Origin: CAZJJK01 sp964546285
GTDB lineage: Bacteria > Spirochaetota > Spirochaetia > Treponematales > Breznakiellaceae
DNA: 24,364 nt
NCBI GenBank assembly: GCA_964546285.1
Contig: CAZJJK010000046.1
Location: forward strand, 1-24,364
Direction of reading: 5' to 3'
Below the pieces are notes generated by a model. The model was not told the origin of the DNA and did no database searches. It worked only from the letters and a program-made list of their open reading frames with translations. Shown in pieces: positions 6,627 through 14,161 of this stretch (positions within the stretch are counted from its first letter, which is position 1; each line of letters begins with the position of its first letter). The position numbers were made by a program, and so were the translations under genes.

Positions 6627-7702
6627 CGCGTATATCAGAGGGCAGGGTAAGATCGATGGCAAGCTCGCTCACGGCGCCAGTCTTAGCCTTAGTCGCGGCT
6701 TTAGCGCTTACTTTGCTAGTTTCTGATAAGCCCGCTTTAGCCTTTAAGTCATTCTTTATTCAACCCTGGTCCTCGGCATGGCATATCGGGAATTTACTGG
6801 ACCGGATGGTTTTGCTTATAAGCGCCGGACTAGGAGCGGCTATAGCGTTCAAAGCGGGGGTCTTCAATCTTGGCGGCGAGGGTCAAATCTATCTGGGCGG
6901 TTTCGCCTCATCCTTGATTCTGCTCGTCGCGCCAAACCTTCCTCCAGCCCTCTTATGGATAGCGGCCGCGTTAACGGCTATCGCCGCCGGCGCCTTTTTA
7001 GGCGGTCTCGCCGGGTATCTTAAGGCAGCCTTCGGCGTCAATGAATTGATCACCAGTTTTTTGCTTACCTTAAGCGTGTCCCCCGCTGTCGATTATCTGA
7101 TAGCCGGCCCGCTCCGAGACCAAAGCGGCAGTCTTCTAGCTTTGCCCCGCTTCCTTCCCCAATATCTACTGCCCTCTCTATTACCGCCATCACATTTCAA
7201 TATCTCAGCGCTGGCCGCTCTATGTTTGATCCTTGGCTCCGCGTTTTTTTTGGAAAGAAGCCGGCCCGGTTTCTCACTGCGGGCAGCCGGTGCCAACGCC
7301 AATTTCGCTCGCTTCGCCGGCATTAAGGTAGAAAAAATATGGACCCCCGCCATGGCTGTCTCAGGCGCCTTACATGGACTATCTGGCTTTTTCGCGGTGG
7401 CTGGCACTTATGGGCTCTGCCATCGCGGCTTTACGGGGGGACTCGGCTGGAGCGCGTTGGCCGTGGCCTTGATAGCGCGCAACGCGCCTTTAGCCCTCAT
7501 TCCAGCCGCCCTGCTCTACGCGTTCCTAGAAGCCGGATCGGAAGCGGCTCACCTTTCCGAGGGCTTACCCTTTGAAACCACCACCCTATTGCAAGCTATC
7601 GTTTTCCTCTTGGTTAGCGCTCGTTTTATACCGCGTTTTAGGCTCGGCGCCATCCAAACGTATAAACGACGCGGCGCCCCAAAACGGCGGATAAAAATTT
7701 GA
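6623..7702 (+). CDS. rfuC: Permease subunit of the RfuABCD riboflavin importer
   Basis: The 359-residue inner-membrane protein has the branched-chain-permease fold used by BMP-type importers. It carries the diagnostic GVFNLGGEGQIYLGG (about residues 80-94; family consensus FNIGxEGQ), followed by further helices and the cytoplasmic coupling region GANANFARFAGIKVEKIW. The first transmembrane segment is at about 14-33. The start is TTG 6623 in the overlap TTGA with the rfuB stop, preceded by an AGAGAGG-like site. An ATG at 6656 is the alternative start. Overlap with both neighbours implies translational coupling, so the riboswitch acting on rfuA may set the output of the whole operon. It should pair with RfuD to form the channel. 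Confidence 0.88.
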   Translation: MTRISEGRVRSMASSLTAPVLALVAALALTLLVSDKPALAFKSFFIQPWSSAWHIGNLLDRMVLLISAGLGAAIAFKAGVFNLGGEGQIYLGGFASSLILLVAPNLPPALLWIAAALTAIAAGAFLGGLAGYLKAAFGVNELITSFLLTLSVSPAVDYLIAGPLRDQSGSLLALPRFLPQYLLPSLLPPSHFNISALAALCLILGSAFFLERSRPGFSLRAAGANANFARFAGIKVEKIWTPAMAVSGALHGLSGFFAVAGTYGLCHRGFTGGLGWSALAVALIARNAPLALIPAALLYAFLEAGSEAAHLSEGLPFETTTLLQAIVFLLVSARFIPRFRLGAIQTYKRRGAPKRRIKI

Positions 7703-8577
7703 TATACGGAATAATCGTGACAGCGGCGCCGCTGGCGCTAGCGGCGCTCGGCGCTTTATTGACAGTTCTTTCCGGACCGCCGGCGGTTTTCTTGGAAGGG
7801 TTTATGATTATAGGCGCTTTTGGTCCTTTCGCGCTGCTCCATTTGGGCCTGCCCCTGTTACCCTCCGTCCTTTTTGTTTTAGCCTTTAGCGCCAGTCTGG
7901 CCTTTACCGCGGCCGTTTTCGTTAACCGGAGCGGCGCCAATCCTTTTATGGTTGGACTAGCTATAAACATGGGCGGTGCCGGCCTTGTGGACGCTTTATC
8001 GGTCTATTGGTTTGGTACAAAGGGTGTGATCATGGCGCCGGAAACGGCAAACCTCGCGTCCCCGTTTTTTAAGCAATACTATTTTATCGCTCTCGCCTTT
8101 TTCTTAAGCCTTATCGCTATTCCCGTTCTGAAGCGGACAAGTTGGGGGCTTCGGCTTCGCGCCTGCGGCGCCGATGAAAATGCGGCCGCCGCCCGTGGCA
8201 TTAATAGCGGCGTATATAGGGGCGCTTCCTGGGCGGCGGCCGCGGCGCTAGCCGCCCTAGCTGGAGCCGCCCTCAGTTGCCGGGTTGGCGCTTACGCGCC
8301 CGGCGGCGTGGCCGGCCGGGGGTGGATTGCTTTAGTGCTTGTTTACCTTGGCTTTAGACAGCCTCTGGGCATTCTGGCCGCCGCGACACTTTTCGCCGCG
8401 GCGGAAACCCTAGCCTCTTATGTTCAAGGCTGGAGCGCTCTACCGGCGACTGTACTGCTCGGACTCCCCTCCGCGCTCGCCCTTACGGCCTTTATAGCGT
8501 CTTCCGCCTTACGCCGCCATGTCCGCCTTAAAACGGGAAAGCCCAGCGTCAGGCTAACGCGTAATAAAAAGCTATAA
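7699..8577 (+). CDS. rfuD: Second permease subunit of the RfuABCD riboflavin importer
   Basis: The 292-residue hydrophobic protein has about eight or nine membrane segments. It is the usual second, shorter permease of BMP-type importers. GPPAVFLEGFMIIGAFG (about residues 26-42) corresponds to the family's conserved second-helix motif, and LRACGADENAAAARGINSGVYRG (about 152-174) is the coupling-helix region. The start is TTG 7699 in another TTGA overlap, here with the rfuC stop, so expression is probably coupled. The basic C-terminus (LRRHVRLKTGKPSVRLTRNKK) should lie in the cytoplasm. An intrinsic terminator follows 17 bases after the stop codon, which marks the end of the operon. Confidence 0.87.
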   Translation: MIYGIIVTAAPLALAALGALLTVLSGPPAVFLEGFMIIGAFGPFALLHLGLPLLPSVLFVLAFSASLAFTAAVFVNRSGANPFMVGLAINMGGAGLVDALSVYWFGTKGVIMAPETANLASPFFKQYYFIALAFFLSLIAIPVLKRTSWGLRLRACGADENAAAARGINSGVYRGASWAAAAALAALAGAALSCRVGAYAPGGVAGRGWIALVLVYLGFRQPLGILAAATLFAAAETLASYVQGWSALPATVLLGLPSALALTAFIASSALRRHVRLKTGKPSVRLTRNKKL

Positions 8578-8594
8578 ACAGCTATTATCCTAAC

Positions 8595-8621
8595 AAGGCC
8601 TTTTGAGAAAAACGCCTTTTT
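8595..8621 (+). terminator. Intrinsic terminator of the rfu operon
   Basis: AAGGC (8595-8599) pairs with GCCTT (8614-8618), and TTTT (8601-8604) pairs with AAAA (8608-8611) around a GAG loop. The small internal mismatch is C8600 opposite A8612-C8613. A run of five T (8617-8621) follows directly. The hairpin lies 17 bases after the rfuD stop and overlaps the TTG start proposed for the histidine kinase. Confidence 0.6.
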
Positions 8622-10953
8622 GAACGATACTAATTATATGCTCGATCCGATGTTAGATCTTAGAACCCTCGCTTACGTAATCGCCGGGCTGAGCTTTACC
8701 TTAGCCTTGCTGCTCGCGGTATTGCGCACCTCCGTGCCCGCGTACCTCGGTTTATTCCGCTGGTCCTTAGGTACGGCCGTTATCGGTATTGGATATATTA
8801 TAGCTATTCAGGAGAGCGCGAATCAGCTTGGCTGGCTGGGCATCCTGGGCAATAGCATGGTAGCCGGCGGTGTAGCGCTAATAAGCCGAGGCTCTTGGGC
8901 CTTTCTTAACCGCTCCATTCCGATCGGCCGGCTAGCCTATCTCACGCCGCTGATCGTTCTCCTCGGCGGCTTGCTATCGCGCGCGTCCTCCCCTTTTATA
9001 TTCTTTGGGGTCAATTATTTAGTGCTCGCGATTCAGTTTGGGGTTTCCGCGGCCATCCTCCTTTACCGCTTCCCTTTCCGGAGGCGGAACGCGCCACGGT
9101 ATACCGCGGTAATTTATGGCTTTCTTGGGCTTTATTTCCTATGGGAGAGTTTAGCCGCCTTCTTCTCGGTTTCGAACAAGGCTTTGTCCATTCCTAGAGA
9201 CAGGCCCCTGCTGGTTATGAGCGTCGGTTTAGTGGCTTGGACCATCGGCCTGATCTTTATGACGCTGGTGCGCCTGGCGGACGAGCTGGCTGAGCACGAA
9301 CAGGAAAACGCTCGCCGCGAGCGGTATAGAATGTTAAAAACCATAATAGACTCCCTGCCGCTCAATGTTATCCTCAAGGATAGGGATTCTCGTTATCTCG
9401 CGTGTAACGCGGCCTTTGCCAAAACGGTCCATAAAGAAACAGAGGCTATCATCGGCTTGAACGACTACGATCTCTTCCCCAAGGACTTGGCCGATAAATA
9501 TAGAGCGGATGATCAAATTGTGATGAATGAGGATACAATTCACGAATTCCGCGAACAATCTCATCAAGAAGAACAACTGACTTGGGTAGAAACGATAAAG
9601 GTGCCTGTCCACGATACGGCGGGAAAGGTTGATGGCGTATTAAGCGCTTTCTACGATGTGACAAAACGTTTACAGGCGGAACGGGCTCTTCAGGAAAGCG
9701 AAAGGCGCTACCGTGAACTGAGCGCTAACTTGGAACGGCGGGTAGAAGAGCGAAGCCGGGAATTATGGGAAGCCCGCCATGATATAGAGATTTATTTTGA
9801 GGTAACACCTGATTTTTTCTGTCTTATGGATTTCGATGGGCGGCTTAAAAAATTGAGCCCCGCCTGGATAAAGGAATTAGGTTGGCCTGAAACCGAGTTA
9901 ATCGGACAGGAACTGGCCTCCCTCCTGCATCCCAGCGACCAAGCGATTTTCCGAAATATGCTGCCTGGCTTAAAAAAAGGCGGTAAACGGCAAGACCTTA
10001 AAACCCGTTTACGCGCGCGCGGCGGCGCCTGGCTTTACTTATCGTGGACCTGCGTCGGCGTTCCAGAAAGAAACATGGTGATAGGAGCCGCCCACGACAT
10101 TTCGGCCCAAATGGAAGCGGCTAAAAAATTCTCCTTTCTGGCTGAGGAAGCCGAAAGAGCCAGCAACGCCAAGTCTTTATTTATTTCCACTATGAGCCAT
10201 GAATTGCGTACACCGCTAAATGCCATACTCGGCTACGGCGCCCTGCTTTCGGACTTTGTTCAAAACGATAAAGCTAAATCTTACCTAAAATCCTTGGAAG
10301 GCGCCGGCCGTTCTTTATTGGCTATTATCAATGACCTTCTGGATATTACCAAAGCTGAATCGGGCCGTATAGAATTAAGGCCATCACCCGCCGATCCCCG
10401 CTTGGTTCTGTTAGAAGTAGCCGATCTTTTCCGTTTTGACAGACCCGATAAAAACTTAAACATCATCATGGAAACGAACGACTCCGTCCCAGCCACTGTG
10501 TTTTTAGACGCGGAGCGCCTCAGACAGATAATCATCAATCTTGTCGGAAATGCCGTAAAATTCACGGAGACTGGGGAGGTGCGCGTTTTTATGAGCGCGG
10601 AGCCTTCAAGCGATACTACTCAAGACACACAGGAGAAGCCCCATAGGGTCAGTTTACGCATCCAAATCAGCGATACGGGTATCGGCATGAGCGAAGGCTA
10701 TGTAGATCGTCTCTTTGAAACCTTTAGCCAGGAAAATGAGACTATCGCCCGTCGTTATGGGGGAACCGGGCTGGGCTTGGCCATCGCGAAGCGCTTATTG
10801 GATTTGATGGACGCGACAATAAGCTGCGATAGCGAGCCAGGTAAGGGAACGCGTTTTGATATTATCATTCCCAACCTGACCAGTTCCGGAAGCGGTTCCC
10901 CCATGCGTTTGGATCTCACGCAGCCGGCGGCGGGGCCTCTGAAAAAGCTTTAA
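8620..10953 (+). CDS. Membrane-bound PAS-domain sensor histidine kinase
   Basis: The 777-residue kinase has six or seven transmembrane segments in residues 12-225 and a short coiled linker. A PAS domain follows at about 240-355 (IDSLPLNVILKDRDSRYLACN, FYDVTKRLQAERAL), then a coiled coil at about 345-385. A second PAS is at about 388-500 (VTPDFFCLMDFDGRLKKLSPAW, IGAAHDISAQ). The kinase core has H-box SHELRTPLNAILGYG with His527, N-box NLVGNAVKFTETG with Asn644, G1 DTGIGM, F-box FETFSQ and G2 GGTGLGLAIAKRL. It has no receiver domain, and no response regulator lies nearby, so it is an orphan here. The signal is unknown. The TTG start at 8620 sits in the terminator T-run; ATG 8638 or 8650 are in-frame alternatives, none with a clear ribosome-binding site. 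Confidence 0.92.
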   Translation: MNDTNYMLDPMLDLRTLAYVIAGLSFTLALLLAVLRTSVPAYLGLFRWSLGTAVIGIGYIIAIQESANQLGWLGILGNSMVAGGVALISRGSWAFLNRSIPIGRLAYLTPLIVLLGGLLSRASSPFIFFGVNYLVLAIQFGVSAAILLYRFPFRRRNAPRYTAVIYGFLGLYFLWESLAAFFSVSNKALSIPRDRPLLVMSVGLVAWTIGLIFMTLVRLADELAEHEQENARRERYRMLKTIIDSLPLNVILKDRDSRYLACNAAFAKTVHKETEAIIGLNDYDLFPKDLADKYRADDQIVMNEDTIHEFREQSHQEEQLTWVETIKVPVHDTAGKVDGVLSAFYDVTKRLQAERALQESERRYRELSANLERRVEERSRELWEARHDIEIYFEVTPDFFCLMDFDGRLKKLSPAWIKELGWPETELIGQELASLLHPSDQAIFRNMLPGLKKGGKRQDLKTRLRARGGAWLYLSWTCVGVPERNMVIGAAHDISAQMEAAKKFSFLAEEAERASNAKSLFISTMSHELRTPLNAILGYGALLSDFVQNDKAKSYLKSLEGAGRSLLAIINDLLDITKAESGRIELRPSPADPRLVLLEVADLFRFDRPDKNLNIIMETNDSVPATVFLDAERLRQIIINLVGNAVKFTETGEVRVFMSAEPSSDTTQDTQEKPHRVSLRIQISDTGIGMSEGYVDRLFETFSQENETIARRYGGTGLGLAIAKRLLDLMDATISCDSEPGKGTRFDIIIPNLTSSGSGSPMRLDLTQPAAGPLKKL

Positions 10954-11063
10954 ATCGATATGAACGTCATTTTTGGTCCAAAGTTTGATTCGGCGGCTCT
11001 GATAATTTTATCGATCTAGATAATATTTGTATACTAAACAATAAAATAATGAAAATATAGCGC

Positions 11064-11633
11064 CTACGCTTCCCCGGCTAAACCTATAGCGCCAGCGACA
11101 GGCCTCAGCGCGAGGATGGTTTTTCCTATAAGCTCATCCAATTCAAGGCCAAGCAAGGCGGCGCCTTTTTCTATCACCGCGCGATTAACGCCAGCGGCGA
11201 AGGCGGCCAGCTTCCATTTTTTCTTAACGGACTTTGTCTCCAAGTCCAAAACGCTTTTTGACGGCCGGACCAGAGCGCAGGCGGCGATAAACCCGGTCAG
11301 CTCGTCCACCGCGTAGAGCGTTTTTTCCAATAAGGATAAAGGCTCCACATCACAGCACAATTCCCAGCCATGGCTCTGCACGGCGCGGATATAGTCCTCC
11401 GGCCAGCCGGCTTCCTCCAAAAGAGAGCGCGCCTTGACGCAATGCTCCGTGGGATAGCGCCCATAATCGATATCATGGATCAATCCGATAATACCCCAGC
11501 GCTCAGGGTCCTCGCCGGCTTCTTGGGCAAAATAGCGCATTGCCGCTTCCACCGCCAAAGCGTGACGCCATAAAGCTTCATCGTCATTGTATCGCCGCCA
11601 GATCCGTTCGGCGTCCTCTCGTGTCGGTTCCAT
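11064..11633 (-). CDS. HD-domain phosphohydrolase (HDIG-type)
   Basis: The 189-residue cytosolic protein has the HD metal-binding signature. It shows LWRHALAVEAAMRYFA (His24), GLIHDIDYGRYP with the paired His52-Asp53, then VQSHGWELC (His88) and AVDELTGFIAACALVRPSKSV with Asp109. Family members hydrolyse phosphate esters or nucleotides, but the substrate of this conserved subgroup is not known to me. ATG 11633 is preceded by TAGGAG seven bases away. The TAG in that site is also the stop codon of ychF, so the gene is the second cistron of a ychF operon with an eight-base gap. The AT-rich spacer downstream (10954-11063), shared with the convergent kinase gene, shows no clear terminator. Confidence 0.82.
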   Translation of the reverse strand: MEPTREDAERIWRRYNDDEALWRHALAVEAAMRYFAQEAGEDPERWGIIGLIHDIDYGRYPTEHCVKARSLLEEAGWPEDYIRAVQSHGWELCCDVEPLSLLEKTLYAVDELTGFIAACALVRPSKSVLDLETKSVKKKWKLAAFAAGVNRAVIEKGAALLGLELDELIGKTILALRPVAGAIGLAGEA

Positions 11634-11641
11634 TGCCGCTC

Positions 11642-12751
11642 CTACACGTTGAATTTGAAAAAGAGTACATCCCCGTCTTTAACGACGTAGTCCCTACCCT
11701 CAATTCTATATCGCCCGGCTTCCTTGATTTTAGCCTCGCTGCCATATTGAACAATATCCTCAAAGGCGTAGGCTTCGGCTTTAATGAAACCGCGCTCAAA
11801 ATCCGTATGGATTACGCCGGCGGCCTTAGGCGCCGTATCGCCAACCCTAATAGTCCACGCCCGGCATTCGTCCTCGCCGGCGGTAAAGAAGGTGCGGAGC
11901 CCCAATAGACGGTAGGCGGCATGGATCAGGCTGCTTAAGCCCGACTCTTCCAAGCCCAATTCCGAGAGAAAAGCCAAGCGGTCGGCCTCATTGTCCAAGT
12001 CCGCCAGTTCGGCCTCAAACTTTCCGCAAATAACGATAGCCTCCGAGCCCTCGGCCTCCGCGCGTTTTTTAACAAGATCGATATAGGCGTTGCCCGAACG
12101 CATGCCCGCTTCATCGACATTGCAGACATACAACTGAGGCTTCATACTGATAAAGTGGCTATCGGCTATGGCGGCGCGCTCATCAGCGTCCAATGGCGCT
12201 AAACGGGCGGCTTTGCCGTTTTCAAGCAGGGCCGTCACCTTATCAAGAACCCGTATTTCGGTTTCCGCCGCTTTCTGCTGATCCTTGCCTTGAACCTTAA
12301 GCGCCCGCTGCGCCTTGTCTCGGCGTTTCTGCGCCGTATCCAGATCGGCTAGGGCCAATTCCACGTTGATCGTCTCTATATCGTCCTCTGGATCGATCTT
12401 ATTCGCCACATGAATAATATCCGCGTTATCGAAACAACGGACGACATGGGCAATCACCCCAACTTCGCGTATATGCGATAAGAATTGATTGCCCAGGCCC
12501 TCGCCTTTAGAGGCGCCTTTCACTAAACCGGCGATATCCACGAACTCGGTGGTAGCGGGAACCACCCGCTTCGGTTTGAACAACTCAGCCAGTTTACTTA
12601 AGCGCCAATCAGGCAGGTCCACAATACCGATATTCGGATTGATAGTGCAAAAGGGATAATTCGCCGCTTCGGCGGGGGCCGAGGTCAAGGCTTGAAAGAT
12701 GGTGGATTTACCGACATTCGGCAGTCCGACTATACCGCAGTTTAACGCCAT
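11642..12751 (-). CDS. ychF: YchF/OLA1-family redox-regulated ATPase
   Basis: This is an Obg-related P-loop protein associated with ribosomes that hydrolyses ATP in preference to GTP. I start it at ATG 12751 (MALNCGIVGLPNVGKST), preceded by AAGGAAG. That gives 369 residues, close to the family norm of about 365, and a longer open frame upstream is not needed. G1 is GLPNVGKST (about residues 8-16). The switch II region is DIAGLVKGASKGEGLGNQFL. The G4 position is NVDE, not the GTPase-type NKxD, which matches YchF's relaxed specificity. A central coiled coil (LADLDTAQKRRDKAQRALK) and the C-terminal TGS domain (VIHTDFERGFIKAEAY to DVLFFKFNV) are complete. It diverges from ilvE over a 112-bp spacer. 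Confidence 0.96.
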   Translation of the reverse strand: MALNCGIVGLPNVGKSTIFQALTSAPAEAANYPFCTINPNIGIVDLPDWRLSKLAELFKPKRVVPATTEFVDIAGLVKGASKGEGLGNQFLSHIREVGVIAHVVRCFDNADIIHVANKIDPEDDIETINVELALADLDTAQKRRDKAQRALKVQGKDQQKAAETEIRVLDKVTALLENGKAARLAPLDADERAAIADSHFISMKPQLYVCNVDEAGMRSGNAYIDLVKKRAEAEGSEAIVICGKFEAELADLDNEADRLAFLSELGLEESGLSSLIHAAYRLLGLRTFFTAGEDECRAWTIRVGDTAPKAAGVIHTDFERGFIKAEAYAFEDIVQYGSEAKIKEAGRYRIEGRDYVVKDGDVLFFKFNV

Positions 12752-12801
12752 ACGCTTCCTTATTACGCGTATTGTACGTGGCCGCCCGCTCACGGTCAAC
12801 C

Positions 12802-12831
12802 TTGTAAATATACGCCTTGACATGGTATGCT
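12802..12831 (+). promoter_or_regulatory. Candidate promoter for ilvE
   Basis: TTGTAA (12802-12807) and TATGCT (12826-12831) are separated by 18 bases, in the spacer between divergent ychF and ilvE. The ilvE start follows 32 bases later. The match to a sigma-70-type promoter is moderate and unconfirmed. Confidence 0.35.
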
Positions 12832-12863
12832 CTGTCCGTCGCTTAGCTAAACAGGAGTTCGTC

Positions 12864-13946
12864 ATGGCCTTTATTCTTAACTCGTATCCGGTTGTGTATC
12901 GCGCTAAATATTCACCCCAGGGTTGGTCGGAAGAGTGGATAGAAAAACCCCACCTTAGCGCCAGCGCCGAAGCTAAGCTGCCGGAAGCCGAACGGGATAA
13001 AATAGCGAACTCGCGTAATTCTTATGACGATTTACCTCTTGTCAATTATTCCACTCAATACGGGCTGAGCTGCTTTGAAGGCTTAAAGGCGCTCCCCCAA
13101 AAAGACGGCGCTTTAGCTATTTTTCGGCCAAACCGCAACGCCGCGCGCTTCAGAAAATCCATGGAAGGTTTGCTTATGCCAAGCTACCCAGAGGATTTAT
13201 TTCTATCCGCCTGTTTTGACACAGTTAGGCGCAACGCCCAGTTAGGCTTTAGACCCCACTATAAGAACGAGTGGGAGAAGGATTCGTTCATGACCGCCGA
13301 TTCGGTCTATATCCGTCCCTTCAGCTATGCCGAAGGCGGTATCGGCGTAGCGCCGTCCAAAGCGCCATGGGTCATGGTTATCAACACGCCCGTCAGCGCG
13401 TATTTTTCTTCCGCCAAAACCACGGCCGTTACGACAGACCGCGTAAGAGCCACCCCGCATGGAACAGGCTGGATAAAAGCTGCCTCCAATTACGTCATCA
13501 GCACCTTAGCGAAATACGAGGCTAACCAAGCCGGCTATATGGAATGCGTTTTCCTTGACTCCAAAGAAGGCCGCTACTTGGAAGAGGGCTCTTCCTGCAA
13601 CATCTTCGTTCGCCTAAAATCCGGCGAGCTCGTCACGCCCGAATTGGGAGACACCATCCTCCCTGGCATCACCCGCGACAGCGTTATCGAGCTAGCCCGC
13701 GATCGCGGTATTACAGTCAGCGAACGCAGAATATCGATAGACGAAGCCATGACAGAGGGGGCGGAATGTTTCGTGACCGGAACAGCCGCTGGCGTCACGC
13801 CGATAGAATCCTTAACTCACAAGGGTAAAACCGCCGTCTTCAATGACGGCAAGCCGGGCGAGCTCTCCATCGAATTCCGCAATATTCTGAAGGGCATTCA
13901 ATACGGCCTTTTGCCCGACGAAAAGGGCTGGATGGTCAAGCTGTAG
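12864..13946 (+). CDS. ilvE: Branched-chain amino acid aminotransferase
   Basis: This class IV PLP-dependent transaminase interconverts leucine, isoleucine and valine with their 2-keto acids, using glutamate and 2-oxoglutarate. I start at ATG 12864 after an AGGAG site (12853-12857). The longer upstream frame would run through the divergent promoter region. The 360-residue length and motifs match the eukaryotic-like BCAT subgroup: VNYSTQYGLSCFEGLKAL near residue 65, VYIRPFSYAEGGIGVAPS around 150, RATPHGTGWIKAASNY with the PLP lysine near 205, YLEEGSSCNIFVRL, then LPGITRDSVIELARDRGI. GTAAGVTPIESL near the C-terminus contacts the cofactor phosphate in relatives. It appears monocistronic. The 215-bp spacer that follows (13947-14161) has no clear terminator or gene. 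Confidence 0.94.
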   Translation: MAFILNSYPVVYRAKYSPQGWSEEWIEKPHLSASAEAKLPEAERDKIANSRNSYDDLPLVNYSTQYGLSCFEGLKALPQKDGALAIFRPNRNAARFRKSMEGLLMPSYPEDLFLSACFDTVRRNAQLGFRPHYKNEWEKDSFMTADSVYIRPFSYAEGGIGVAPSKAPWVMVINTPVSAYFSSAKTTAVTTDRVRATPHGTGWIKAASNYVISTLAKYEANQAGYMECVFLDSKEGRYLEEGSSCNIFVRLKSGELVTPELGDTILPGITRDSVIELARDRGITVSERRISIDEAMTEGAECFVTGTAAGVTPIESLTHKGKTAVFNDGKPGELSIEFRNILKGIQYGLLPDEKGWMVKL

Positions 13947-14161
13947 GCTTTTTCTCTCGGAAAAAAATAAGAAGCTCTTGATCGGCGAACGAGTGAAACG
14001 GTTCGGCGCTGAAAAAACGCTTTACACCCGGCTTTTCTCGTCATATCCTGAACCATGCGTTTTATTCACACCAGGATTGGGGCCTAACGCGCAAAACATT
14101 CTCGGAAAGCCGAACTCGAACAGGAAAATTCCCAGGCGATCAGTAGCTTGAGGAGGCGGGA

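Noticed and set aside
12699..12863. Long N-terminal extension of ilvE
   Set aside because: It runs antisense through the ychF start. The ATG at 12864 has a good AGGAG site and gives the normal family N-terminus.
12752..12865. 38-residue N-terminal extension of ychF
   Set aside because: It would cover the divergent promoter spacer. ATG 12751 has AAGGAAG and gives the conserved MALNCGIVG start.
13947..14161. Small gene or regulatory RNA between ilvE and the KaiC-like gene
   Set aside because: No start with a ribosome-binding site other than that of the KaiC-like gene, and no convincing hairpin plus T-run, was found.
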